Shown here in pieces: positions 47,330 to 56,781 of a stretch of DNA of 64,000 nucleotides. The stretch comes from Methylomicrobium sp. (GTDB lineage: Bacteria > Pseudomonadota > Gammaproteobacteria > Methylococcales > Methylomonadaceae). Location: contig JAGXSU010000084.1 in NCBI GenBank assembly GCA_018333785.1, positions 57,702 through 121,701 of the forward strand, in the 5' to 3' direction. The position numbers were made by a program, and so were the translations under genes. The notes below the pieces were generated by a model. The model saw only the letters and a list, made by a program, of their open reading frames with translations. It ran no database searches and had not been told where the DNA came from. The stretch's first letter is position 1. Each line of letters opens with the position of its first letter.

Positions 47330-48403
47330 CTATAGCGGTAAGGCCTCAAATGAATCCAGCTCTTCTAACGCAATGGCACTGCGACGGATGAGCTCAAGAT
47401 TGATATGTTTGTCCATCATGCCACCGACCGCCAATGTTACGACCATGGCTTCGAATGGATAGATCAGATGAGCTCGGTAGCGATTTAGCAATTGATTGAA
47501 ATTCATCCCTATACCGCCTTGTTCTTGAAGAACCTGATAATAGGTAAATAATAGCGAAGCTTCATGGCGCCGTCTAATCTCGGGTTCCAGAGCCGTAGCT
47601 AGAAAATAGGCAATGTCACTGACGCCCTCGCCTATTCGAACTAATTGCCAATCTAAAAAACCGGGAAAAGTTTGGTGCCAAAATAAATTACCGGGATGGC
47701 AGTCATGATGAATAAGGGTTTTAGGGCCTTGATTGAGAAATTTCATGACTTTACGCCGGTTTTTAGCGTAATTAAGCGCCAAAGGACGGCAATGCTGAGG
47801 CACAACATCAGAGGCCAATCTTAACCCACGTTTCATTAAGGGCACTGCAAGCGCAGAGCCAAGCCAGTCCTCCAATCGTCTTACCGAACCGGCCAGCCAT
47901 CGGTATCCTTGTGGATTAATATTTATTTTATTGTGAAAATGCGCATGAAAATGGGCCAGTTGTTTAACCACTAATTCGGCTTGTTCCGGGCTTAAAGTAT
48001 CTTCAGGATTTCCCGGAATTGATCCGGCTTCAGTAACATCGGTTAAAACCAGCGTCGCACCTTTACCGGGTTTGCTTTGCCCGGCAAGTACACAAGGACG
48101 GTTCACAGGAAGCGTGTGGGCAATTTCTTTGTAAAAGCGGACTTCTGTGTGCAACAAGCGGGGTAACGCTGTAATCAGACGCGCGCGCCAATTCAATGAA
48201 GGAAACTTGACAAACCAAAGCCTTGGAAAAGACTCAGGGCCGTTATGATCTACGGCAACTCGCATTCGAGTGGTTGTTCCAGTTTCAACCGATACGACCT
48301 TAATGTTATTCACCTCTCCATCATGATGATGCTTGTTAAGTATCGTTTGAGCCCAAGCAACCGTTAAATCGCTGGGATTATGAAGAATGATGTCTTTTTC
48401 CAT
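47330..48403 (-). CDS. aminoglycoside phosphotransferase (APH) family kinase-like protein
   Basis: A 357-residue protein kinase-like fold of the APH family with the catalytic loop LIHHDCHPGNLFW (HxDxxxxN) and the metal-binding FLDWQL. The natural substrate is unlikely to be an antibiotic; such genes are common chromosomal kinases of small molecules. It lies 53 bases upstream of the membrane spermidine-synthase-like gene, same strand, and they may be co-transcribed. Confidence 0.78.
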   Translation of the reverse strand: MEKDIILHNPSDLTVAWAQTILNKHHHDGEVNNIKVVSVETGTTTRMRVAVDHNGPESFPRLWFVKFPSLNWRARLITALPRLLHTEVRFYKEIAHTLPVNRPCVLAGQSKPGKGATLVLTDVTEAGSIPGNPEDTLSPEQAELVVKQLAHFHAHFHNKININPQGYRWLAGSVRRLEDWLGSALAVPLMKRGLRLASDVVPQHCRPLALNYAKNRRKVMKFLNQGPKTLIHHDCHPGNLFWHQTFPGFLDWQLVRIGEGVSDIAYFLATALEPEIRRRHEASLLFTYYQVLQEQGGIGMNFNQLLNRYRAHLIYPFEAMVVTLAVGGMMDKHINLELIRRSAIALEELDSFEALPL

Positions 48404-48797
48404 AATGATTTATTATTTTTTTTATTGATGAAATGTATTTGGGGTAAAACGTTACACTTTCAATTCAGAATAAAAAGTATATTTGAATAGCATTATTTTT
48501 TTGAGAACCCACATAGAAACTTGGATGTTTCGTGATGCTGTTCAAAAAACAACACATTATAAATATGCTTCAGCTCTGGCTCTTTATTCTTATTCGACCG
48601 CGTCATTTCGGCAGGGATTGCCGAAATCCAGACTATAGGGATAGCCAGCACCTGACCCTCCATGAGACTGAATGCCCGTTTCCTGAAGGGGGTGACGCAC
48701 TTATGGATTTAGCTGAAACATCTTGGTAATCAGAAAAAAAGGGTTGTTCGCATCCTTTCGGCAAAAAGCTGATAAGGAACTGCTTTTAGAGTAAAAG
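48404..48797. other. 394-bp gap between def and the APH-like gene
   Basis: No gene is supported. A REP-like repeat with a perfect hairpin lies at 48601-48633; the 65-codon frame that crosses it is not convincing. The right part near 48404-48540 is AT-rich and probably promoter DNA for the APH-like gene. Confidence 0.4.
48601..48633. repeat. REP-like repeat, copy 3 of 3
   Basis: CGTCATTTCGGCAGGGATTG then CCGAAATCCAGAC. ATTTCGGCA (48605-48613) pairs perfectly with TGCCGAAAT (48619-48627). Related cores occur at 6263 and 37772. Confidence 0.55.
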
Positions 48798-49331
48798 CTA
48801 AGCCATCAGTTTGAGGTACTCATGCTCGCTGTAGATATCTCGGTTGTTCTCAACACGATCAAGATACACTGTCCCGTTCAAATGATCGTATTCATGTTGA
48901 AAAACGCGCGCAACAAAATGGTCCAGGTTCATTATTTTCAGGCCACCTTGATTATCAAGATAGCGGACGGTTAAACTCAAATGGCGAGGCACTTGCGCAC
49001 GAATCCCGGGGATGCTTAAACACCCTTCCCAACCTTTTTCCATTTCATCAGAGCAATCCGTAATTTCCGGATTGATCATGATGGTAGGTTCCATATCCGG
49101 CGCATTTGGATAGCGCGGCGTTGGCCGCGAGGCGATTACAACGACTCGCACCGGTTCTCCTATTTGCGGTGCAGCAAGACCTACACCCTGAGTGGAAGCC
49201 AAGGTACAGAGCATTTCTTCCATAATTTTTTTAACCTTGGGATCGGTGACATTGTCCACAGGCGCTGCAATTTCTCGCAATACCGGGGCACCTAATTGAA
49301 CTATCTCTCTAATCTGGTTCTCAGTTTTCAT
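48798..49331 (-). CDS. def: peptide deformylase
   Basis: A 177-residue Def with the three motifs GVGLAAPQIG, EGCLSIPG and QHEYDHLNG (metal-binding His pair and Glu, and the metal-binding Cys). It removes the formyl group from new proteins. fmt is not next to it, so it may be a second deformylase. It is 14 bases past ppk, on the same strand. Confidence 0.95.
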   Translation of the reverse strand: MKTENQIREIVQLGAPVLREIAAPVDNVTDPKVKKIMEEMLCTLASTQGVGLAAPQIGEPVRVVVIASRPTPRYPNAPDMEPTIMINPEITDCSDEMEKGWEGCLSIPGIRAQVPRHLSLTVRYLDNQGGLKIMNLDHFVARVFQHEYDHLNGTVYLDRVENNRDIYSEHEYLKLMA

Positions 49332-49345
49332 ATCGCAAACCCACG

Positions 49346-51442
49346 TTAATTTTGCAACGAATGCAGAAGTTCAGTTTGCGCCCGAACTTCTTCTTGACCT
49401 TCACCCGGAGTCAATTGCACATAGCGCCCATCCGATTGGAGTTGCCAGGCTTGGGAATTATCGCTTAAATAAAGCGCCAAATCGTTACGGATACGCTGGT
49501 GCAGTTTTTTATTTTCAATTGGAAAACAGGCTTCAACCCGGCGGAACATGTTGCGATTCATAATATCGGCACTGGATACGAAAATCTCCTGATTGCCGTC
49601 ATTTTCAAATGCATAAACCCGGGCATGCTCCAGAAACCGGCCGATAATCGAACGCACCTCAATATTGTCGGAGACACCGGGGATGCCGGGACGCAGGCAA
49701 CAAATACCGCGTACGATCAATTGCACTTTGACACCGGCCTGAGAGGCCCGATAAAGCGCCTTGATCAGCTGCTCTTCAACGACGGCATTAACCTTAATGA
49801 TGATGCCGCTTGTTTTGCCTTTATTGGCATGATGAATTTCCCGCTCAATTTTTTCCATCAAGCCACTGTGCAGAGTAAATGGTGATTGTAATAGTTTATT
49901 GAGTTTAGTGACTTTACCCAAACTGGTTAATTGTGCAAAGACGCGCCTGACATCTTCACCCAACTCTTTATCGCAGGAAAACAAACCGTAATCGGTATAA
50001 AGCAACGCGGTTTTTGGATGATAATTGCCGCTACCAAGATGGACATAATTACGCAGCTTTTTTCCTTCCTTTCTCAGGACCAGACACATTTTTGCATGCG
50101 TTTTGTAACCCACCACACCGTACACGACATGAACGGCGGCTTCCTGAAGCTTTGAAGCCAAATTGATATTGGCTTTTTCATCAAACCGGGCCATCAATTC
50201 AATCACCACCGTCACTTCTTTTCCGGCTCTGGCCGCTTTTACCAGAGCACTGACGATAGGGGAATCAACACCGGTTCGGTAAAGCGTTTGTTTGATTGCC
50301 AACACATCAGGGTCTGCGGCGGCCTGTCTGATGAATTCGACTACCGGTAAAAAGGATTCAAACGGATGGTGAAGTAAAATGTCGTTTTTATCAATCGCAC
50401 TGAATATTTCTTTGTTTCGGGCTAATTGCGGCGGAACAGCCGGTTTGAATGGCGTAAATTTAAGCTCCGGCCTTTCGACAAGATCGATGATCTCACGCAA
50501 GCGGTTAAGATTTACCGGGCCATCGACCAGATACAAGCGGTCACGAGTCAGTTCGAATCGCGCCATCAGAAAATTAACAGTTTCCTCAGGACAATTGGCA
50601 TCAATTTCAAGCCTGACTTCGTCGCCGTAATTGCGCATGGCTAGCTCGCCTTCAACGGCCAGTAACAGATCATCGATGGCATCATCGTCAACAAAAAAAT
50701 CACTGTTACGCGTCACTCTGAATTGATAGCACCCTTTGACATTCATGCCGTTAAACAATTGATCGACAAACGCATGAATAATCGACGATAAAAAAACGAA
50801 TTCGTGCTGCCCGCTGTCCGTTTCCGGAGGAAACTGAATAATGCGAGGTAACGCTCTGGGCGCCTGAAGAACTGCCCTGCCGCTGTTTCTACCGAACGCA
50901 TCTTTCCCGGTTAACGAAATAATAAAGTTTAAACTTTTATTCAAAATGCGCGGAAACGGATGCGCCGAATCCAGACCAACCGGCGTCAAGATAGGCAATA
51001 ATTCTTCATTAAAATAATTTTCCAGCCACTTGTGCTGTTTGGATGTCCAATCCTTGCGGCGGATAAAACGAATATTTTCATCTTTTAACGCTGGAATCAG
51101 AATTTCGTTTAGCACACGGTATTGCTCGTCAACCAGTTGATGGGCTTTTACCGAGATACGATCCAACTGCTCATGCGGCGTCACGCCATCCAACCCGATG
51201 GCCTTGGGATTCATACTGGACATTTCCAGCAAGCTGGCGACCCGTACTTCAAAAAATTCATCCAGATTCGAACAGGAAATGCACAAGTAATTTAAGCGCT
51301 CAAGCAAGGGAACCCGCTCATCTTTTGCCTGCGCCAATACCCGGACGTTGAATTCAAGCAAACTCGATTCGCGGTTGATATACAGCTCATAGGCATCAAG
51401 ATTGACAGGGGCATGGGTCTCGCTAACTTTTTCGTGTTCCAT
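49346..51442 (-). CDS. ppk: polyphosphate kinase 1
   Basis: A 698-residue PPK1. The phosphorylated histidine is in GYKTHAKM; the second conserved His is in LEHARVYAFEN; the stretch HLGSGNYHPKTA is typical. It polymerises phosphate from ATP and forms a dimer at the membrane. ATG 51442 is chosen with GAGA 6 bases before; the frame also opens at TTG 51460. It is followed by def. Confidence 0.95.
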   Translation of the reverse strand: MEHEKVSETHAPVNLDAYELYINRESSLLEFNVRVLAQAKDERVPLLERLNYLCISCSNLDEFFEVRVASLLEMSSMNPKAIGLDGVTPHEQLDRISVKAHQLVDEQYRVLNEILIPALKDENIRFIRRKDWTSKQHKWLENYFNEELLPILTPVGLDSAHPFPRILNKSLNFIISLTGKDAFGRNSGRAVLQAPRALPRIIQFPPETDSGQHEFVFLSSIIHAFVDQLFNGMNVKGCYQFRVTRNSDFFVDDDAIDDLLLAVEGELAMRNYGDEVRLEIDANCPEETVNFLMARFELTRDRLYLVDGPVNLNRLREIIDLVERPELKFTPFKPAVPPQLARNKEIFSAIDKNDILLHHPFESFLPVVEFIRQAAADPDVLAIKQTLYRTGVDSPIVSALVKAARAGKEVTVVIELMARFDEKANINLASKLQEAAVHVVYGVVGYKTHAKMCLVLRKEGKKLRNYVHLGSGNYHPKTALLYTDYGLFSCDKELGEDVRRVFAQLTSLGKVTKLNKLLQSPFTLHSGLMEKIEREIHHANKGKTSGIIIKVNAVVEEQLIKALYRASQAGVKVQLIVRGICCLRPGIPGVSDNIEVRSIIGRFLEHARVYAFENDGNQEIFVSSADIMNRNMFRRVEACFPIENKKLHQRIRNDLALYLSDNSQAWQLQSDGRYVQLTPGEGQEEVRAQTELLHSLQN

Positions 51443-51464
51443 TTTTTTCTCTTTATGCAAACGT

Positions 51465-52124
51465 TCAGGCTACAACGCCGGAAATAAAAACATGTCGATC
51501 GCTGACGAGTTCGACATTGAAATTCAATTGCGCTTGTTTTAGTTGTTCTTCTACTTCTTCAAGGGTAAATGCGGCCAATAAAGAATGATAAAAATCATGT
51601 TTCAAAATAGCAGGTTCGTCTGCAGAATAGTGCTCAACTAATTCGGATGCCGCCTCTTGACTGGCGGGTCTGACCAGATCCATTACGGCAACCTGCGTTC
51701 CTGGCCTGGAGTAGTCTTTAATGACCTGCCAAAGCGCTTGAGGTTCCGGCAAGTGATGTAAAAGACTGTTACTGAATATGAGATCGTAGTCCGGGCAAGG
51801 CAGTGAAACCTGAGGTAATTTTGCGTGAATAAACTCGATGCGACCCAATACATCTGCCGGTAAATGATGCGCTGCAAAGTTCAGCATCGGAAGCGACCCG
51901 TCGACCGCATGCAAATCGGCATATTGATAAGCTTTTATGAAACGGGCGGCTATATCGCCAGGGCCACAGCCCAAATCCAGAGCCTTCCCGCAAAATGATT
52001 CAGCTGCAACCCGCTGTTGCAACAGTTCGATAAAACGGTTGTGGGGGATGGAAAAGTCGGCCAAGGCATAAGCTTCCACTTGCGCTGGATCGAGCATCAA
52101 TTCCGGTTCAGTTTGTCGTAGCAT
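51465..52124 (-). CDS. class I SAM-dependent methyltransferase
   Basis: A 219-residue methyltransferase with motif I ALDLGCGPGDIAARF and motif IV YDLIFSNSLLHHLPEP. The substrate is unknown. ATG 52124 is the likely start, preceded by AGAGGA, and lies within the end of the upstream desulfhydrase-like gene; ATG 52097 is an alternative. It lies just before ppk on the strand read. Confidence 0.72.
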   Translation of the reverse strand: MLRQTEPELMLDPAQVEAYALADFSIPHNRFIELLQQRVAAESFCGKALDLGCGPGDIAARFIKAYQYADLHAVDGSLPMLNFAAHHLPADVLGRIEFIHAKLPQVSLPCPDYDLIFSNSLLHHLPEPQALWQVIKDYSRPGTQVAVMDLVRPASQEAASELVEHYSADEPAILKHDFYHSLLAAFTLEEVEEQLKQAQLNFNVELVSDRHVFISGVVA

Positions 52125-53022
52125 CAACTGTAAATCCTCTGTTCCCTTGCATTCCGCCAGTATGAATGGCAATAATTTTTTGACCGGGTGGAATGTTACG
52201 CTTTTTTATCAAATCATAAAGACCAAACATCATTTTTGCCGTATAAACCCGATCCAGCTCAATGCCATTTGAGTCAGTAAAAGCCGACATAAAATCAGTC
52301 AGTGCCGGTGTCGTTTTGGCAAATCCCCCAAAATGATAATCGGTGTTGATACGCCAATTCGAGCGTTGGACTGACAGCCATTTTGTAACGTCATCAACTA
52401 TAAAATGACCGCCCTTCAGGGCAGAAAACCCTAAGATTTGACACGTCAAGGGTGCCGATTCTATTACCCCTGCCAATGTTGTTCCGGTTCCGCAGGGCAC
52501 ACAAATCATGTCATAGGCCTGGTCTATTTCGGCAACCGATTCAATCACGCCTTGCAACGCCCACTTTAAAGCCCCGCCCTCCGGCAGCCAATATTCACTC
52601 GGTTTTAAGCCAGGTAGTGAATTCCATTCAGCATAACTTCTAAGCTCTCGGTAATCTGATCTTGATATGAAGGTCATCTCCATTCCCCAAGCCGTCAAAT
52701 CATCCAGCGTAGGATTGGCATGAGGCTCGCCTCTAATAAATGCTGCAGTTGCCAAACCTAATTTTTTTCCAGTGTACGCCAAGGCATGAAGATGATTGGA
52801 AAAAGGACCGCCCATACTGATGATTTTTTGAGCGTTCAAAGAAAGCGCATGATTCAGAATATATTTGAGCTTACGCCATTTATTACCGGAAATTACCGGA
52901 TGCAGCACATCGTCACGTTTCAAATACAACTGGATGTCATGAGAAGTCAGAAGAGGATCTATGACCTGAGTCAAAACTGAACGATTAAAACTCCTTTCCA
53001 ATTCCAGTAAGTGCTCGTGCAT
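52108..53022 (-). CDS. PLP-dependent D-cysteine desulfhydrase/ACC deaminase family enzyme
   Basis: A 304-residue enzyme of the ACC deaminase/D-cysteine desulfhydrase family. The PLP lysine is in ISGNKWRKLKYIL and the phosphate-binding loop is CGTGTTLAG. The sequence does not decide between ACC and D-cysteine. I use ATG 53022, since the frame's earlier start is a TTG at 53061. The methyltransferase start overlaps its end. Confidence 0.8.
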   Translation of the reverse strand: MHEHLLELERSFNRSVLTQVIDPLLTSHDIQLYLKRDDVLHPVISGNKWRKLKYILNHALSLNAQKIISMGGPFSNHLHALAYTGKKLGLATAAFIRGEPHANPTLDDLTAWGMEMTFISRSDYRELRSYAEWNSLPGLKPSEYWLPEGGALKWALQGVIESVAEIDQAYDMICVPCGTGTTLAGVIESAPLTCQILGFSALKGGHFIVDDVTKWLSVQRSNWRINTDYHFGGFAKTTPALTDFMSAFTDSNGIELDRVYTAKMMFGLYDLIKKRNIPPGQKIIAIHTGGMQGNRGFTVDATTN

Positions 53023-53111
53023 AATTAAAGCTGAATTATTAACTGCGTTTAGATGCTTCAACAGACTTCATACGGCCATGTTATCAAGGAATCATAAAGT
53101 TACTGTTCGCC

Positions 53112-54149
53112 CTAAGCCCCTGACGAAGAACCTGGAGCTGATTTATCCGACTCCTGATAATAGCTGATCAGCCGCTCCACTTCATTTTTGGAGCCTAAAA
53201 TGACCGGTACCCGCTGGTGCAAGCCTTGAGGTTTGATATCAAGTATTCGTTCGCGACCGCTCGAACAGGCGCCACCGGCTTGCTCAATGATAAAGGCCAT
53301 GGGATTGGCTTCATACATCAAACGCAAACGCCCTGGCTTGGAAGGATCTCTTAAATCATAAGGATACATAAAGACGCCGCCGCGTGTCAGAATGCGATAA
53401 ACCTCTGACACCATGGACGCAATCCAGCGCATATTGAAATCCTTGCCTCTTGGCCCCTCCTGGCCTTGCAGACACTCTTCGATATAGCGTTTTACCGGCG
53501 CTTCCCAAAAGCGCTGGTTAGACATATTGATCGCAAATTCGTGGGTATCTTCCGGAATTTTAATTGTAGGATGCGTCAGGATAAATTCCCCGATATCCTG
53601 ATCAAGCGTAAAACCGTTGACACCGTGTCCTGTGGTCAGAATCATCATTGTCGATGGCCCGTATAAGACAAAACCGGCACAGACTTGCTCTGAGCCCACA
53701 CGCAAAAAATCTTCAAGTGCCGGATCCACACCTTCCCGGCAACGCAAAATAGAAAAGATGGTTCCAACCGTCAAATTGACGTCGATATTGGATGAGCCAT
53801 CCAGAGGATCGAATAAGGCCAGATACTTGCCTTTAGGGTAATGGCTAGGAATAGTAATGATATCGTCGACTTCTTCTGAAACCATGCCAGCCAAATGACC
53901 GGTCCAGTTAAGTGAATTGATCATGATTTCGTTGGTGATAATGTCCAGTTTTTTCTGAACTTCTCCCTGAACATTCTCCGAGTCGGCACTGCCCAGCACT
54001 CCAATCAAATTGCCTCTGTTGACTCTGTGCGAGATTTGCTTGCAGGCAGTCGCAATGTCATTAAGCAACAAGGTAAACGCACCGGAAACGCCCGGATATT
54101 CACGTTGTTGCTCTATGATGAACTGAGTCAATGTTACGTTATTAACCAT
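53112..54149 (-). CDS. fbp: fructose-1,6-bisphosphatase class I
   Basis: A 345-residue FBPase I with the metal-binding [14 protein letters not shown] and upstream MVSEEVDD. The C-terminal TRGGVFMYP and [15 protein letters not shown] segments are intact. It serves gluconeogenesis or the Calvin/ribulose-monophosphate cycles. It appears monocistronic. Confidence 0.96.
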   Translation of the reverse strand: MVNNVTLTQFIIEQQREYPGVSGAFTLLLNDIATACKQISHRVNRGNLIGVLGSADSENVQGEVQKKLDIITNEIMINSLNWTGHLAGMVSEEVDDIITIPSHYPKGKYLALFDPLDGSSNIDVNLTVGTIFSILRCREGVDPALEDFLRVGSEQVCAGFVLYGPSTMMILTTGHGVNGFTLDQDIGEFILTHPTIKIPEDTHEFAINMSNQRFWEAPVKRYIEECLQGQEGPRGKDFNMRWIASMVSEVYRILTRGGVFMYPYDLRDPSKPGRLRLMYEANPMAFIIEQAGGACSSGRERILDIKPQGLHQRVPVILGSKNEVERLISYYQESDKSAPGSSSGA

Positions 54150-54308
54150 ATTGAATTTATCTCTGCTATTTTTTGGGAGGGGTTATTTCAGGCTGAATCA
54201 CTGAGCCATTGTGGCTAAAAGCGGATTCAAACTATCAGTTTATCGGGAAATTATGACGCAATTAAGAAACAACGACAAACCTGCTGTTGCCTGGATTTAA
54301 TCTTAAGC

Positions 54309-55127
54309 TCATACATCAGAACAAAAGACAGGATCGCCAATACGGATAATCCCGCTGTTTTCAGGCATTAACGAAATGGCAAAAACCGGCTTTTTGGTGT
54401 CATAAGTGTTAAGCAAGGCTTTTAACACGGGCAAATCCCGCGCTCCGGTTTCCGGATTGGCATGGGTAGCCAGACACCTTTCCTTGGCAGCGAACCCGCG
54501 AAACCGAACCTCACCAACAGTCACCACTTTACCCATCCAGCCCTGTTCTTCCCAGGGATTGAGACCTTCAACCGCGATATTGGACCGGAACCGTCTCTCG
54601 TCTACGTCACAAGTACCCAGCATACCCGCTACTGTTAGCAGACTTCCACGTCCATGCAAAGTCGCTCGCCCGGCTGAGCTGTCCTGATAGCGCGGCGTTA
54701 TGCCATCGCCAACGAGTTCTATCGGCAGTCTTTCGAGGTGTTTTTGTAAGGGATTTTCGGGCAGATCAAGCACGTATTGCGTGATCATATCAATGATGCG
54801 CTGTCTGCCGGTTTGATCGAGGCCTGCCTCAGTAATCAGCATGTCTCCCAGACTCAACGACAAATGCAAGCGCTGATGATCAAACTTTAAACTTAACCGT
54901 GCGAGACCGGGAGTATTCATCAAACTCAGAAATGCCTGTTTTTTACACCAGTCATCTCGCTGCCCTCCCGCATCGGCAAAACGGATACCCAAAACACGGT
55001 CTCCGGCGATACGGCCTTCTTCAAGCACGGTTAATGATTCACAGGGCTCCGGTGTAAAGCCTTTTACCGGATATCGGTATAGTGCCGCCACCCGAGGAAC
55101 AGATGCTGCCGGTTTATCTGACGACAT
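54309..55127 (-). CDS. MOSC-domain protein
   Basis: A 272-residue protein with an N-terminal beta-barrel (VAALYRYPVKGFTPE) and a MOSC domain (RFRSNIAVEGL), with a conserved cysteine in AKERCLATHANPETG. MOSC proteins handle sulphur or molybdenum cofactor chemistry. It starts at ATG 55127, overlapping the stop of the GH46-like gene by one base (TAATG), so the two are translationally coupled although unrelated in known function. Confidence 0.8.
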   Translation of the reverse strand: MSSDKPAASVPRVAALYRYPVKGFTPEPCESLTVLEEGRIAGDRVLGIRFADAGGQRDDWCKKQAFLSLMNTPGLARLSLKFDHQRLHLSLSLGDMLITEAGLDQTGRQRIIDMITQYVLDLPENPLQKHLERLPIELVGDGITPRYQDSSAGRATLHGRGSLLTVAGMLGTCDVDERRFRSNIAVEGLNPWEEQGWMGKVVTVGEVRFRGFAAKERCLATHANPETGARDLPVLKALLNTYDTKKPVFAISLMPENSGIIRIGDPVFCSDV

Positions 55128-55810
55128 TAACCCGTCACCGAAATGCCGTTGGCAATGATCGGTAATTTGGATAAGTCCCAATTATCTTTGGCTATTTCTT
55201 GCTTGAAACACTGCGTTCTGTAGACGGTCTTCTGTAATATTTTATTAGGGTGAGTCGATAGCCAAGCTTCACGGGCATCAACATATTGTTTGATCCAAAC
55301 CTTTTCATTACCGTTTTTAACTGGCGGAGACTCGGGAAAGCGTTTGCGTAAAAAATCAAGAATGGAACCGCTGTGTATAAACGAGTCATAGATCACGAGT
55401 GCCGACAGAGGCAACGTAAATTCTTGACCGGATGCCCATTTCATCGCCTTTTGAAAATAACGCTGATCAAAAAAATCATCCTGTACTTCACGCATGATGG
55501 GATCTTTTTTCGCTGCTTCACGCAAGCATTTTTTAAACCCGGCATCATCTGCCAGAGGAACGACGCCAATTTTATCTATGTAGGGTTTTAACTGGGCGCT
55601 ATAAAGTCCGTTTCGATCAACGTACATTTGCACCAGGGTCTCCAGATTCCCGTATTCCGTTGTCTGTGAGCGCCCATAGGTCACTTGCCTCATTCCGTGC
55701 GGCCCGTCTCTATAAATCGAAATAGCGCTGTAATCGCCCTGAAGGCTGCCGCTTTCAAAAACATTAATAATTTGTTCGCAAATCTTTTTCTGCTGAGCTG
55801 TCAGGTTCAT
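55127..55810 (-). CDS. GH46 chitosanase-like glycoside hydrolase, cytoplasmic form
   Basis: A 227-residue enzyme of the GH46 type. The likely catalytic Glu is in INVFESGS (near residue 19), with an aspartate in IYRDGPHG and the conserved VTYGRSQTTEYGNL; SFIHSGS and NWDLSKLP also fit. There is no signal peptide, unlike secreted Gram-positive chitosanases, so export must be by another route if it acts on glycan outside. GGAGA lies before the ATG. Immediately upstream on the strand read is an LprI-like lipoprotein, a pattern expected of a wall-degrading effector and its immunity protein. Confidence 0.72.
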   Translation of the reverse strand: MNLTAQQKKICEQIINVFESGSLQGDYSAISIYRDGPHGMRQVTYGRSQTTEYGNLETLVQMYVDRNGLYSAQLKPYIDKIGVVPLADDAGFKKCLREAAKKDPIMREVQDDFFDQRYFQKAMKWASGQEFTLPLSALVIYDSFIHSGSILDFLRKRFPESPPVKNGNEKVWIKQYVDAREAWLSTHPNKILQKTVYRTQCFKQEIAKDNWDLSKLPIIANGISVTG

Positions 55811-55956
55811 AGTGTTCTCCTGAATAAAGTAATGTAAGAGCGCCCGCTAAGCCGACGCTAATTGAGTTGATTCCGTTAATGGTTCTGACTCGCCAAGAAC
55901 CGAGCAGATCAATTCGAAGTATGTGTTCAGAAACTCTTTTAAGCAGCCTGCCCTTA

Positions 55957-56406
55957 CTATGGCGCATTATGAAAACGCCCTTTTAAATCTGCCAATCGAT
56001 CCTGCGTCATCTTGATGAAAGCGCCATTGTATTCCAGCGTTGCCAAAGAGCCACCTGTAGAAACCACCGCATTTTTTGACCCGGTTTCCCGATCGGTTAA
56101 CCAACGCTTTTGTTCCTCAAAAAGTGCTTCACGATTTTGCTCATCCAGTGTCTGTAGCAGTTGCACATAAACAATGAATAACTGCGCATCCAAAATATCG
56201 GCAAGATACTGGCTTTGATCGTTTAACTCACGTTGATTAACTGTCGCTTGATTAACCGGTGAAGACGCTACAAACTCCTGCAGCGATGTCAGCGAAGGCT
56301 GCCAGACTTCAGGAATAATCGGTTTGCTCGTTTGCAGATGATCACAACCGGCTAAAACAATGATCAAGCCCCCTAAAACGAATGCGCCTATTGATAAGAC
56401 GTTCAT
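55957..56406 (-). CDS. LprI/DUF1311-like lipoprotein
   Basis: A 149-residue lipoprotein with a lipobox ending LAGC (near residue 21). The C-terminal half matches the LprI N-terminal (DUF1311) lysozyme-inhibitor domain: EQKRWLTDRETGSK and GGSLATLEYNGAF followed by MTQDRLADL. Family members normally carry conserved cysteines at two of these places; here they are absent. It would sit in the periplasm. Its ATG overlaps the stop of the DUF2235 remnant by 4 bases. Confidence 0.68.
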   Translation of the reverse strand: MNVLSIGAFVLGGLIIVLAGCDHLQTSKPIIPEVWQPSLTSLQEFVASSPVNQATVNQRELNDQSQYLADILDAQLFIVYVQLLQTLDEQNREALFEEQKRWLTDRETGSKNAVVSTGGSLATLEYNGAFIKMTQDRLADLKGRFHNAP

Positions 56407-56582
56407 GAGTAAAGCTCCACTGGCAGGTTTTTCAAGCCATAGGCAACGTTTTCTGAATTATAGGTAAACAGACCGTCAGCATTGCGCTTAACAACACGCT
56501 CATGGAGCAGTTCGTTGACTCCGGCTTCATCCGGTGAATTCCAAATTCCTTCACAGCAAATAATTATTTTTTTATTCGTCAT
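56403..56582 (-). pseudogene. internally deleted DUF2235 (Tle1-type) hydrolase remnant
   Basis: A 59-residue frame. Its first part, NKKIIICCEGIWNSPDE, matches the N-terminus of DUF2235 alpha/beta hydrolases, and the end, ELLHERVVKR then YNSENVAYGLKNLP, resembles the C-terminus of the same family. About 300 or more residues including the catalytic centre are missing, but the frame is kept. It retains ATGA coupling to the LprI-like gene and has GAGGGGG before ATG 56582. It may still be translated but cannot be an active lipase. Confidence 0.6.
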
Positions 56583-56781
56583 AAGCCCCCTCAAATGCAT
56601 CTACTCAAGTCGTTAATTACCCCCCATTCATATGCAGCAAGTCCCCTCGCCTGTTACTTCAACGAGTTTTGATTGGCATTGGGAGTAAATTTTTCACACT
56701 CAGATTTTTCTCCATTTACATCACAGTCATGATAAAAATGCAATTAGAAGAAACCCATCAGCAATTAGACCGGTAAAGCAT

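Noticed and set aside
48532..48729. 65-codon plus-strand frame
   Set aside because: It spans a REP-like hairpin and shows no coding signal.
52452..52643. Small plus-strand frame inside the desulfhydrase-like gene
   Set aside because: Shadow frame; the minus-strand gene has intact PLP motifs.
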